A stretch of 6,429 nt of DNA, from contig JAHEDB010000133.1 of the NCBI GenBank assembly GCA_024641465.1, positions 1 through 6,429 on the forward strand. Direction: 5' to 3'. The notes beneath the pieces were generated by a model. The model was not told where the DNA came from, made no database searches, and worked only from the letters and a program-made list of their open reading frames with translations. The position numbers and the translations under genes were made by a program. This document shows, in pieces, positions 1 through 6,109 of the stretch (positions are counted from its first letter, which is position 1; each line of letters starts with the position of its first letter). The stretch is from Chromatiales bacterium (lineage in GTDB: Bacteria > Pseudomonadota > Gammaproteobacteria > UBA6429 > Thiohalophilaceae).

Positions 1-2
1 TC

Positions 3-602
3 ATTTATAAAGCTGCGAATTTTGTTTGCGTCTTTGATGCCCTTGGCCTGCTCCACCCCGCCACTCACGTCCACGGCATAGGGCTGTACCTGGCGTATCG
101 CGGCGGCGACGTTATCGGACCTCAGGCCCCCGGCCAGAATGATCGGCAAGGACAGGTTGTTTGGGATCTTTGCCCAGTTAAATATCTCGCCCGTACCACC
201 TGGCGCACCGGCCCGATAGGTATCCAGCAAAAGACCTTTTGCCGAGCCATACTGACTGGCGGCAGCGGCGATATCGGTGTCTTCGGCGACCCGTAGCGCC
301 TTGATATACGGTCGGGCGAAGCGGGCACAATAATCGGCCGTTTCGTCGCCATGGAACTGTAACAGGTCAAGCCGGACCTCGCGTAAGGCCGTTTCGATCA
401 CCGCCGGTTCGGCATTGACGAACAAACCAACGACGGTGACAAAAGGCGGTACCCTGCTGGTCAACTGGCCGGCCTGTTGCAACGTAATATGCCGCGGGCT
501 GGGTTCATAAAATACCAGACCGATGGCATCGGCACCGGCAGCGATGGCCACCTGGACATCCTGTTCGCGGGTCAGGCCGCAGATTTTAATTCGTGTACGC
601 AT
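3..602 (-). CDS. trpF: Phosphoribosylanthranilate isomerase, 3' end cut off by the window
   Basis: Converts N-(5'-phosphoribosyl)anthranilate to the carboxyphenylamino deoxyribulose phosphate (CdRP) in cytoplasmic tryptophan synthesis. I translated 200 residues from the ATG at 600-602; the frame is still open at base 1. The family is usually about 205-210 residues, so only a few are missing. The protein is a TrpF-type TIM barrel: KICGLT at residues 6-11 carries the catalytic Cys8, SPR ends in Arg37, QFHGDE starts at 82, LLLD at 124-127 supplies the acid Asp127, GGTG sits at 135-138, AGGL at 157-160, and the phosphate-binding VDVSGGVE lies at 177-184 (many homologues have SSG here). It starts 40 bp after the truA stop and has only a weak AGAG-like ribosome site, which suggests co-transcription with truA. 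This is a stand-alone TrpF, not a TrpC-TrpF fusion, at least on its N-terminal side. Family assignment is near certain. Confidence 0.97.
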   Translation of the reverse strand, partial: MRTRIKICGLTREQDVQVAIAAGADAIGLVFYEPSPRHITLQQAGQLTSRVPPFVTVVGLFVNAEPAVIETALREVRLDLLQFHGDETADYCARFARPYIKALRVAEDTDIAAAASQYGSAKGLLLDTYRAGAPGGTGEIFNWAKIPNNLSLPIILAGGLRSDNVAAAIRQVQPYAVDVSGGVEQAKGIKDANKIRSFIN

Positions 603-642
603 CAGGCGCTCTATTCTATCAGGTCTCGCGGGGCGCGACAGG

Positions 643-1422
643 TTACCAGACCATCGGCAGGCGAGAAAGCTCGGGCAGCTCAAACTCGGGCGGATAATCC
701 ACTCCTGTCAGATACAGGCCGCCGGCCGGTGCCGTCACCCCGCCGAGGGTCCGATCCCGTAAATTCAATATTTCATTCGCCCACAGCGGTTCCTGTTCTC
801 CGGCGCCAATAGTCATCAGCACACCGGCAATATTACGCACCATGTGATGCAAAAAGGCATTCGCCTCCAGCTCCAGGATCACCAGTTCGCCCTGACGACT
901 GACATCCAGTTTGTGCAGGGTTCTGACCGGACTTTTGGCCTGGCAGGCCAGGGCGCGGTATGAGGAAAAATCGTGCTCCCCTATCAGATAACTCGCGGCC
1001 TCGGCCATGCGCACCTCATCCAGCGGCCGGTATTCCCACACCGCCCGCCTGGCCAGCAGGCTGGGACGTATCCGCCGGTTCAAAATGACATAACGATAAC
1101 GGCGGCGTATCGCAGAAAACCGTGCGTGAAATTCCTCGCTGACGGCCTGGGCCCACAACAGGCTGATGCTATCCGGCAGATTGGCATTGGCGCCAAACAC
1201 CCAGGAATGCATACTGCGTTCAACCTCGGTATCAAAATGAATGACCTGGGCCGAGGCATGCACACCGCTATCGGTGCGCCCGGCACAGACGATCCGCACG
1301 GGCTGATTGGCCACTTTGGAGAGCGCCTTTTCCACATGCTGCTGGACGGACGGGCTATGGTCCTGATACTGCCAGCCACAAAAAGGGCTACCGTCATATT
1401 CCACTGCCAGGGCAATGCGCAT
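643..1422 (-). CDS. truA: tRNA pseudouridine(38-40) synthase TruA
   Basis: Isomerises uridine to pseudouridine at positions 38, 39 and 40 of tRNA anticodon arms; a cytoplasmic, cofactor-free enzyme. The 259-residue length is normal. The catalytic motif GRTDSGVHA is at residues 48-56 with the nucleophile Asp51 (Asp60 in E. coli). Other hallmarks are EYDG at 8-11 with GWQ at 16-18, the RRYRY stretch at 107-111 whose first Tyr (109) matches the conserved active-site Tyr, HDFSSYRA at 150-157, HHMVRNIAG at 192-200 and APAGGLYL at 231-238. The chosen ATG gives the usual N-terminus MRIALAVEYDG. The ribosome site is weak (GAGA about 9 bases upstream). A perfect TATAAT lies about 30 bp before the start, and trpF follows after 40 bp, so truA probably heads a short truA-trpF unit. 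No missing key residue or frame break is seen. Confidence 0.98.
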   Translation of the reverse strand: MRIALAVEYDGSPFCGWQYQDHSPSVQQHVEKALSKVANQPVRIVCAGRTDSGVHASAQVIHFDTEVERSMHSWVFGANANLPDSISLLWAQAVSEEFHARFSAIRRRYRYVILNRRIRPSLLARRAVWEYRPLDEVRMAEAASYLIGEHDFSSYRALACQAKSPVRTLHKLDVSRQGELVILELEANAFLHHMVRNIAGVLMTIGAGEQEPLWANEILNLRDRTLGGVTAPAGGLYLTGVDYPPEFELPELSRLPMVW

Positions 1423-1452
1423 TAGTCAGTTCTCGCAATCAAAAACAAAGCG

Positions 1453-1458
1453 ATTATA
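1453..1458 (-). promoter_or_regulatory. Candidate -10 box for truA
   Basis: Read on the minus strand this is a perfect TATAAT, 30 bases before the truA ATG and downstream of the fimV terminator-like hairpins. No good TTGACA-like hexamer lies at 15-19 bp spacing (the nearest are of the TCGTTG type), and there is no extended TGn. Transcription would start near base 1446. The position is sensible but the missing -35 keeps this a candidate. Confidence 0.35.
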
Positions 1459-1516
1459 ACCGGTCCGCCCGCAACAACGATTCAGGGATTTTGGATAATT
1501 GGGATGCAATTTAGGT

Positions 1517-1551
1517 AAAAAGCGGTGAAACAGCGCCCTGCAAAACAGGGC
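1517..1551 (-). terminator. Two overlapping hairpins plus T-run after fimV
   Basis: The region begins five bases past the fimV stop. In transcript order, a first hairpin has the 6-bp stem GCCCTG/CAGGGC (1546-1551 with 1535-1540) around a 5-base loop. A second hairpin, GCGCTG-TTT-CACCGC (1536 down to 1522), has one C-C mismatch and is followed at once by five T (1521-1517). The two share bases 1535-1536, so they cannot both form fully. The second resembles an intrinsic terminator with a short stem; the first is a better stem without its own T-run. Partial termination of fimV transcripts before truA is an inference. Confidence 0.42.
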
Positions 1552-1555
1552 ACGT

Positions 1556-4500
1556 TTATATCTGTTGCATCAGCTGCTGTGCTTCCTGCTGCTGCGGTGG
1601 AGTACCTTCTTCCAGCACCTCGTCGAGGATGCTGCGGGCACCATCGGGGTCGCCCATGTCGATATAGGCCTTGGCCAGATCCAGTTTGGTGCCGACTTCA
1701 TCCATCAAGGAAGGACTGTCCAGATCACTGATATCGGTGGCATCGACTTCGGCTTCCATGGTGGGCATCTCCATTTCACTGAACGTAGGCTGGGACATTT
1801 CCATGGTCATGCCATCTCCTGCATGGTCTTCCTTGGGGGCGCCGATGTCCATGTCGAGTGTCAGCCCCATGCTGCTTTCATCATTCTCGATATCGCTCAT
1901 ATCAAAATCGAGCGAACCATCGGCTTTGAATTGGGCGGTATCGTCACCCGGCAATTCTGCATCCAGATCCAGCGCGACTTCCGTTTGAGCGGTATCTTCG
2001 AGTGATAAATCCAGACCGAACGAATCAGTCAAATCCTTATCCGCCGCAGGCAGCTCAAAATCCAGGCCGGAGGTTTCAATACGGGCGGACTCATCGGCAT
2101 CAAGCTGGAAATCAAACTCATCCTTATCAACAAGCTCAATAGATTCTTCATTGCCGGTATCCAGATCAAAATCCAGTGCGGCACTGGTGTTACTCTTGTC
2201 ATCGTCCATGGCAAAATCGAGATCCAGACCGAGGTCATCGATAACCGGTTCTTGCTTAGCCGATGCTCCCGGCATATTGCGCACACGCGTGACATCGCCG
2301 GCCGGCCGCTCACCAAATAAGGGATTCTCAGGGGCCAACATGGAACCCATCACCACCACCTTTTGCCATATGGGGTTCGCGGCATCATTCCCCAGCGAGG
2401 CAAACATCTCTTTAGCAGCAGACACAAACGCCGGCTTGTTCTTGGTGGTGTTGTAGAGTTCAAGCAATTTAATGCGTAACTCCTGACGCTGCGGGTCCTT
2501 CTTAATCGCCTCCAGGATACGTTCTTCCGCGGCTTCATAGCGACCATAGGCCATAAATACATCGGCCTCAGTCAGAGGATCCACATCACCATCATCGCCC
2601 TGCAGGGCGCTGGCGCCGCTGATTGCAAAATCACTCAGGAACGATGATTCACCGGACAGATTGGTCTCCAGCGAGGCTTCTTCAGAGGCCATAATTTCAT
2701 GTGAAGGTATGCCTGACAGGATGCTTTCCTGGAAGTTGGCGGCCTGACGACGACGCTGCACCAGCAGCAGGACCAACAATAACAGCACCACGATAACCCC
2801 GGCGCCGGTCAGCAGGATCAGGGGGCTGAAGGGTAAAATAGACAACATGCCGGAGAAGGTCTTCTTGATGCTATCAAATACACCCAGGGTCTTATCTACC
2901 GCACCAGGCGCAGACTCCGCAGGCGGGGCAACGGCAACTTCGGGCTTGGCGGCGGGGGCCGGTGGCGCCACAACCGGGGCTGCCTGTTGCTGTGCCTCGG
3001 CCAGTAATTCGGTCTCACTCTTTACCGCAGGTTCAGTAGTAGTGGTTGTGGTTATGGTTGTGGTTGTGGTCGGGACTGACGGCATCTCCGCATGGGGTGC
3101 CACAACCGCGGCCTGTTCAGCCTCGGTGTTCTTTTTGTTCAGATCGCTGAGCTGCTTCTGTAAGGTGGCCAGTTCATCATCCTGTACCGTCACGGAACGT
3201 TGCAGATCCTGCAACTGGCCTTCCAGGTCACGCAGCTTTTCGTTAAGGATAACGTTCTTATTACCCTCGGCCTCGGCCTCGGCCAGCGCATGCCGAATTT
3301 CCTCGCGCAGGATCACGACTTCATTGTTGACCGTCGCCTCCTTGTCACCTGTTGATCCGGCAGTCTGTGTTTCACCTTCGGGGGCCGACAGGACCAGTTC
3401 ACCACTGCGTTCTGCTGGAGCGGTTTCAGGCAATACTTCACGTTCACCCCTCGCCCGGCCACTGGCCATTTCGGCCTGCACCGGTGTGCTGCCGGTATTT
3501 GCCGCAAACTGTTGCCGGTAATCTTCCCATGCCTGGGTCTGGGCGATGTATTGCTGGGCGGCCTGATGTTTGCTCATCGCCGTCAACAGTGAGGGATCTT
3601 CGATGCGCAGCACCTTACCCACCTTGAGGCGATGTACATTCCCCTGAGTGAATGCGTCCGGATTGCTTTGCAGCAGCGCCATCATGACCTGATAAATCGT
3701 TACCGACTCATCGGGCTTCATCGACTGGGCAATATTCCACAGCTTGTCACCACGTTTGGTGGTTACGGAATCCACCGCATCGTGCGCAGCCTGTTCTGGT
3801 TGTTCGGCTAACGCTTCACCCGCAAGCGGTTCCTCGGCCTGAGCGGCCATGGCCGGCTCTTCCGCTAGAGGTTCTTTCTGCAGGGGCTTTTCCGTTGCAA
3901 CCGCTTCGTCCGGCAGGGGCACCTTGGCGAGGGCCGGTTCACCCTCAACCTGGATTGCCGCCAGTTCAGCCTCTTCGGCCTCGCGCAGATGCTTGTCGAG
4001 TTTGATCGGTATGCGGGGGAATTTCTCACCGGCAAAGGGATCGGGATAGCCTGTATCGGCACTTTCTTCGGTCAGCGGAATGTCTTCCGCCTGTGCGGCA
4101 GGTGCGTCGGCCGCCTTGGCGATCGATAAATCTTCACCGGCTGAGGGAGCAACAGGGGCGGGGGCAGTGGGCTCCTCTGCTAATTGAAGATCCTTTTCGG
4201 GTACAGATTCCGCCAGTGGTACAGGTTCGGCCTCAACATCAGCTTCAGCAATACTGCTTGCGGTAACCGGTTCATCGGCAACGAGCGGCTCGGCGACTAC
4301 CGGTGCAGGCTCGGCCATTGCGGCGGCGGGTGCTGGCACAGGCTCAGGCTGTGATTGTTCAACAACGACCGGTTCGGGTTCAACAAAAGGCGTTTCTGTT
4401 TGCTTTTGCTCCTGCTTGGCGACAACTACCGGGGATTGAGTCTCGGGCGATTCAACCAGGGTCGGCTGCTGTTGCATCCTGCCGGGCGGATCCAGCAGGA

Positions 4501-4897
4501 CGGTGTATTCACGCAGCATGCGGCCATTTTTCCAGTCCATTTCCAGCAAGAAATCGAGGAAAGGCTCACGCATCGACTGCTTGGTGTGGATCTGTAAATA
4601 GGCCCGGCCATTGGAATGGCGTTTGATGGAGAATTGCAGTTGTGATAGATGATCGGGCCGTTCAATACCGGAACGCAAAAAGGCCTCGCGCGAGGCGAGT
4701 TTGATCTTCAGGCCCTTCAGATCGGATTCCGTGGCGGAAAGCAGCTCGATTTCCGCATCCAGCGGTTCATTTAAAGCGGACTTGATGCGGATATTGCCAA
4801 AACCCATCGCCTGGGCTGACAGGGGTATAATGATCAAACAGGCCGAAAGTAGCGTTATCGCCAACTTACGCATCATTACCCGAACACTTATCCGCAT
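1556..4897 (-). CDS. fimV: FimV-family polar / type IV pilus assembly protein with LysM domain
   Basis: Inner-membrane, peptidoglycan-binding polar hub; in Pseudomonas FimV is needed for type IV pilus secretin assembly and twitching. The 1113 residues show: signal peptide 1-30 (likely cut after AQA30); conserved FimV N-terminal domain about 31-137 (FGNIRIKSALNEPLDAEI); Pro/Glu/Ala-rich linker 140-375; LysM about 377-432 (TTKRGDKLWNIA, NPDAF, LKVGKVLRI); coiled coil about 524-595; Thr tract 610-621; Ala/Pro linker 636-665; one transmembrane helix about 691-713 followed by RRR 715-717; cytoplasmic TPR-like helices about 773-835; acidic region 885-1062 with repeated LDxD-type motifs; FimV C-terminal helical motif 1066-1113 (KLDLAKAYIDMGDPDGARSILDEVL). 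It is longer than the roughly 920-residue P. aeruginosa protein, as I recall it, mostly through linkers. The first ATG is chosen because AAGGGAAGAGGG lies just upstream; Met8 and Met9 are alternatives without a visible ribosome site. The family call is firm; a role in pili here is inferred, as no pilus gene is in view. Confidence 0.96.
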   Translation of the reverse strand: MRISVRVMMRKLAITLLSACLIIIPLSAQAMGFGNIRIKSALNEPLDAEIELLSATESDLKGLKIKLASREAFLRSGIERPDHLSQLQFSIKRHSNGRAYLQIHTKQSMREPFLDFLLEMDWKNGRMLREYTVLLDPPGRMQQQPTLVESPETQSPVVVAKQEQKQTETPFVEPEPVVVEQSQPEPVPAPAAAMAEPAPVVAEPLVADEPVTASSIAEADVEAEPVPLAESVPEKDLQLAEEPTAPAPVAPSAGEDLSIAKAADAPAAQAEDIPLTEESADTGYPDPFAGEKFPRIPIKLDKHLREAEEAELAAIQVEGEPALAKVPLPDEAVATEKPLQKEPLAEEPAMAAQAEEPLAGEALAEQPEQAAHDAVDSVTTKRGDKLWNIAQSMKPDESVTIYQVMMALLQSNPDAFTQGNVHRLKVGKVLRIEDPSLLTAMSKHQAAQQYIAQTQAWEDYRQQFAANTGSTPVQAEMASGRARGEREVLPETAPAERSGELVLSAPEGETQTAGSTGDKEATVNNEVVILREEIRHALAEAEAEGNKNVILNEKLRDLEGQLQDLQRSVTVQDDELATLQKQLSDLNKKNTEAEQAAVVAPHAEMPSVPTTTTTITTTTTTEPAVKSETELLAEAQQQAAPVVAPPAPAAKPEVAVAPPAESAPGAVDKTLGVFDSIKKTFSGMLSILPFSPLILLTGAGVIVVLLLLVLLLVQRRRQAANFQESILSGIPSHEIMASEEASLETNLSGESSFLSDFAISGASALQGDDGDVDPLTEADVFMAYGRYEAAEERILEAIKKDPQRQELRIKLLELYNTTKNKPAFVSAAKEMFASLGNDAANPIWQKVVVMGSMLAPENPLFGERPAGDVTRVRNMPGASAKQEPVIDDLGLDLDFAMDDDKSNTSAALDFDLDTGNEESIELVDKDEFDFQLDADESARIETSGLDFELPAADKDLTDSFGLDLSLEDTAQTEVALDLDAELPGDDTAQFKADGSLDFDMSDIENDESSMGLTLDMDIGAPKEDHAGDGMTMEMSQPTFSEMEMPTMEAEVDATDISDLDSPSLMDEVGTKLDLAKAYIDMGDPDGARSILDEVLEEGTPPQQQEAQQLMQQI
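3035..3070 (-). repeat. Hexanucleotide ACCACA-type repeat encoding a Thr tract in fimV
   Basis: On the minus strand the codons alternate ACC and ACA, interrupted once by ATA (3053-3055), and end with three ACT codons. They encode T5-I-T6 at FimV residues 610-621, between the coiled coil and the membrane span. The unit is six bases, so slippage would change tract length without shifting the frame. It is probably a flexible periplasmic spacer. Confidence 0.85.
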
Positions 4898-4905
4898 TTC
4901 CCTCT

Positions 4906-4911
4906 TCCCTT
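4906..4911 (-). promoter_or_regulatory. Ribosome binding site of fimV
   Basis: On the minus strand AAGGGA lies 8 bases before the ATG at 4895-4897; a second purine block AGAGGG (4900-4905) lies only 2 bases before it. No comparable sequence precedes the internal Met8/Met9 codons at 4871-4876, so this supports the upstream start. Confidence 0.6.
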
Positions 4912-4924
4912 CCGCCAGGCGGAA
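4910..4924. repeat. 15-bp perfect palindrome before fimV
   Basis: TTCCGCC-A-GGCGGAA is a perfect inverted repeat with 7-base arms and a single central base. It starts 12 bases upstream of the fimV ATG, and its inner arm overlaps the ribosome site. As DNA it has the form of a repressor operator. As RNA it can fold only with its inner bases open, giving roughly a 5-bp stem. No known operator was recognised. Confidence 0.5.
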
Positions 4925-4933
4925 TTACATATT

Positions 4934-4946
4934 AATCAATATCTTA
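4934..4946 (+). promoter_or_regulatory. Candidate IHF binding site upstream of fimV
   Basis: AATCAATATCTTA matches the IHF core consensus WATCAANNNNTTR at every specified position. It lies in the AT-rich gap between the candidate fimV -10 box and the start codon, and overlaps a small inverted repeat ATATT-N4-AATAT (4929-4942). The match is exact, but the consensus is short and the gap AT-rich, so binding is unproven. Confidence 0.35.
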
Positions 4947-4968
4947 TGCCACCAAAACTCGAAAGACC

Positions 4969-4974
4969 ATTATA
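4969..4974 (-). promoter_or_regulatory. Candidate -10 box for fimV
   Basis: A perfect TATAAT on the minus strand, 71 bases before the fimV ATG and 19 bases past the usg stop. The sequence where a -35 should sit (around 4992-4998) is CTAAGC-like and poor, and there is no TGn extension. It would allow fimV to be expressed apart from usg with a leader of about 65 bases that contains the IHF-like site and the palindrome. Confidence 0.3.
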
Positions 4975-4993
4975 AGTCATTGGTAACTATAGC

Positions 4994-6016
4994 TTAGAGA
5001 TAGTCTTTTACCAAAATTTCAGCAGTTTGAACACTGTTTAATGCAATTCCACTGCGAATATTGTCGGCGACACTCCAAAGGTTTAATTCATACTCCCCAT
5101 CCACAAAACCCGCCCTGAGGCGGCCAATGCTGATTCCATCCTTACCGGATGCATCACTGACCGGGCTTGGTCTGCCCTTGTTTGCTGTCTTAATCAACGT
5201 CAGGCCAGGCGCATTTTCCAATAATTCAGCGGCTTTGTCTGCCCCCAGGGCCTCGGTTGTACGCAGGGTGATCACTTCGGCATCACCATAGAAAACCGGG
5301 GCATGGATGATAGTAACATTGACAGATATCTTATCATTATTAAGGGATTTTTGCGTACCCTTAATGAGATCTAATTCATCGCTGGTGTGTCCTTCTTCAA
5401 CCACCATTCCCACCTCGGGGATGAGATTGAAGGCAATCTGACCGGGATAGACCACTGACTCGGCCGCCTGGAAATTTAACAGCTGCGCGGTTTGCCGCCC
5501 CAACTCCTCTTGCGCGGCGCGGCCCGTGTTCGAGGCAGATAACAGAACGGTAAGGTTGATCGTCTCGATACCGACGGCGTCGTAGATGGGCTTGATGCTC
5601 TTCACCAGTTGCGATGTAGCATTGGAAGGAATGGCGATGATCATGCGCTCGCGATAATTGGCAATGAGTTCATCATTGATCCCGGCGATGACCAGGGGAA
5701 TATCCTCCTCGTAACGGAAACAGACGCTGGTGTCGATAGCGATGCAACCGGCATCGCAGGCCCTGGGCACATACTCGGCGGCCAGTGTGGCATCGATCAG
5801 AAAAATCGCCAGCTGCACCTGCTCGAAATCAAACTCGGCCAGTTCATGGATCACCAGTGGCTCATCTTTATATTCCACATGGGAGCCGGACTGTTCGACC
5901 ACATCGACTGCAAACAGCTTACCGAGGGGAAATTTTCTTTCCGCCAGCAAAGACAGCACCGTCTCCCCGGCCAGGGAGGCGGCACCGACAACAGCAAGAT
6001 CAATCGTTCTATTCAT
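4994..6016 (-). CDS. usg: Usg-type aspartate-semialdehyde dehydrogenase paralogue, probably non-catalytic
   Basis: A 340-residue protein with the full semialdehyde dehydrogenase fold: Rossmann start LAVVGAASLAGETV (7-20), dimerisation domain in the middle, and the C-terminal signature DNIRSGIALNSVQTAE (318-333). Aligned by eye with true enzymes of the short class, key residues are changed. The catalytic Cys of NPNCST is Asn132 in IPSNAT (129-134), the base His of VPVFYGH is Asp245 in APVFYGD (239-245), and the substrate Arg seven residues before that His is His238. A conserved Lys in the EExK segment appears to be Asp216. Arg101 of FRYEEDIPLV is retained. This matches Usg proteins, which are not thought to make aspartate semialdehyde; their role is unclear. 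It follows true asd by 93 bp and precedes fimV. The ATG gives a normal N-terminus but lacks a good ribosome site, and a four-codon frame overlaps it. Pseudoenzyme status is inferred from these residues. Confidence 0.94.
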   Translation of the reverse strand: MNRTIDLAVVGAASLAGETVLSLLAERKFPLGKLFAVDVVEQSGSHVEYKDEPLVIHELAEFDFEQVQLAIFLIDATLAAEYVPRACDAGCIAIDTSVCFRYEEDIPLVIAGINDELIANYRERMIIAIPSNATSQLVKSIKPIYDAVGIETINLTVLLSASNTGRAAQEELGRQTAQLLNFQAAESVVYPGQIAFNLIPEVGMVVEEGHTSDELDLIKGTQKSLNNDKISVNVTIIHAPVFYGDAEVITLRTTEALGADKAAELLENAPGLTLIKTANKGRPSPVSDASGKDGISIGRLRAGFVDGEYELNLWSVADNIRSGIALNSVQTAEILVKDYL

Positions 6017-6027
6017 AAAACAGCCAT
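6013..6027 (-). other. Possible four-codon leader frame coupled to usg
   Basis: On the minus strand an ATG at 6025-6027 opens the frame Met-Ala-Val-Leu and stops at TGA 6013-6015. That stop overlaps the usg start as ATGA. A purine-rich GGTGGGA precedes this upstream ATG, closely spaced, whereas the usg ATG itself has only CTGTTTT before it. The layout would allow termination-reinitiation at usg. It may be chance. Confidence 0.25.
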
Positions 6028-6034
6028 TCCCACC

Positions 6035-6081
6035 ACAAAGTAACGCCGGGGAAGAAAATCCCCCGGCGAAATAACAAAGTA
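6035..6081. repeat. 8-bp direct repeat flanking the asd-usg hairpin
   Basis: ACAAAGTA occurs at 6035-6042 and again at 6074-6081, one copy on each side of the GC hairpin. The repeat is exact but short. It could be chance, or the scar of a small palindromic insertion. Confidence 0.35.
6044..6068 (-). terminator. Stable GC hairpin between asd and usg
   Basis: The perfect 8-bp arms CGCCGGGG (6044-6051) and CCCCGGCG (6061-6068) enclose a 9-base loop. The stem is entirely G-C. On the minus strand it is followed by TTACTTTGTG, an interrupted T-run, so it is at best a leaky terminator; it could also protect the asd mRNA 3' end. On the plus strand the following bases are A-rich, so a terminator in that direction is not supported. 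Confidence 0.5.
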
Positions 6082-6109
6082 CAACTTCGCGGCCTTTGCA
6101 GCTTTAATC

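Noticed and set aside
477..812. Plus-strand open frame of 111 codons spanning the trpF-truA junction
   Set aside because: It overlaps two well-supported minus-strand genes; its product is low-complexity and Arg-rich with no family likeness.
973..1425. Plus-strand open frame of 150 codons opposite truA
   Set aside because: truA has every family motif over the same bases; the antisense product resembles nothing and has no ribosome site I could support.
2847..3521. Plus-strand open frame of 224 codons, Ser/Ala/Val-rich
   Set aside because: It lies antisense inside fimV. Its composition mirrors the Pro/Ala/Glu/Thr-rich linkers read backwards, with no recognisable domain. fimV is clearly the real gene here.
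4838..4849. Lipobox-like LSAC at FimV residues 17-20
   Set aside because: The stretch before Cys20 is too short for a lipoprotein signal and strongly hydrophobic residues follow the Cys (LIIIPL). Cleavage after AQA30 by signal peptidase I fits better and matches the usual FimV N-terminus.
4937..4952. Sigma-54-like TGGCATAAGATATTGA upstream of fimV
   Set aside because: The GG and downstream elements are one base too far apart and the required downstream GC is GA, so it does not meet the -24/-12 consensus.
5609..6043. Plus-strand open frame of 144 codons opposite usg
   Set aside because: It is a shadow of the usg coding frame, with no domain or start signal.
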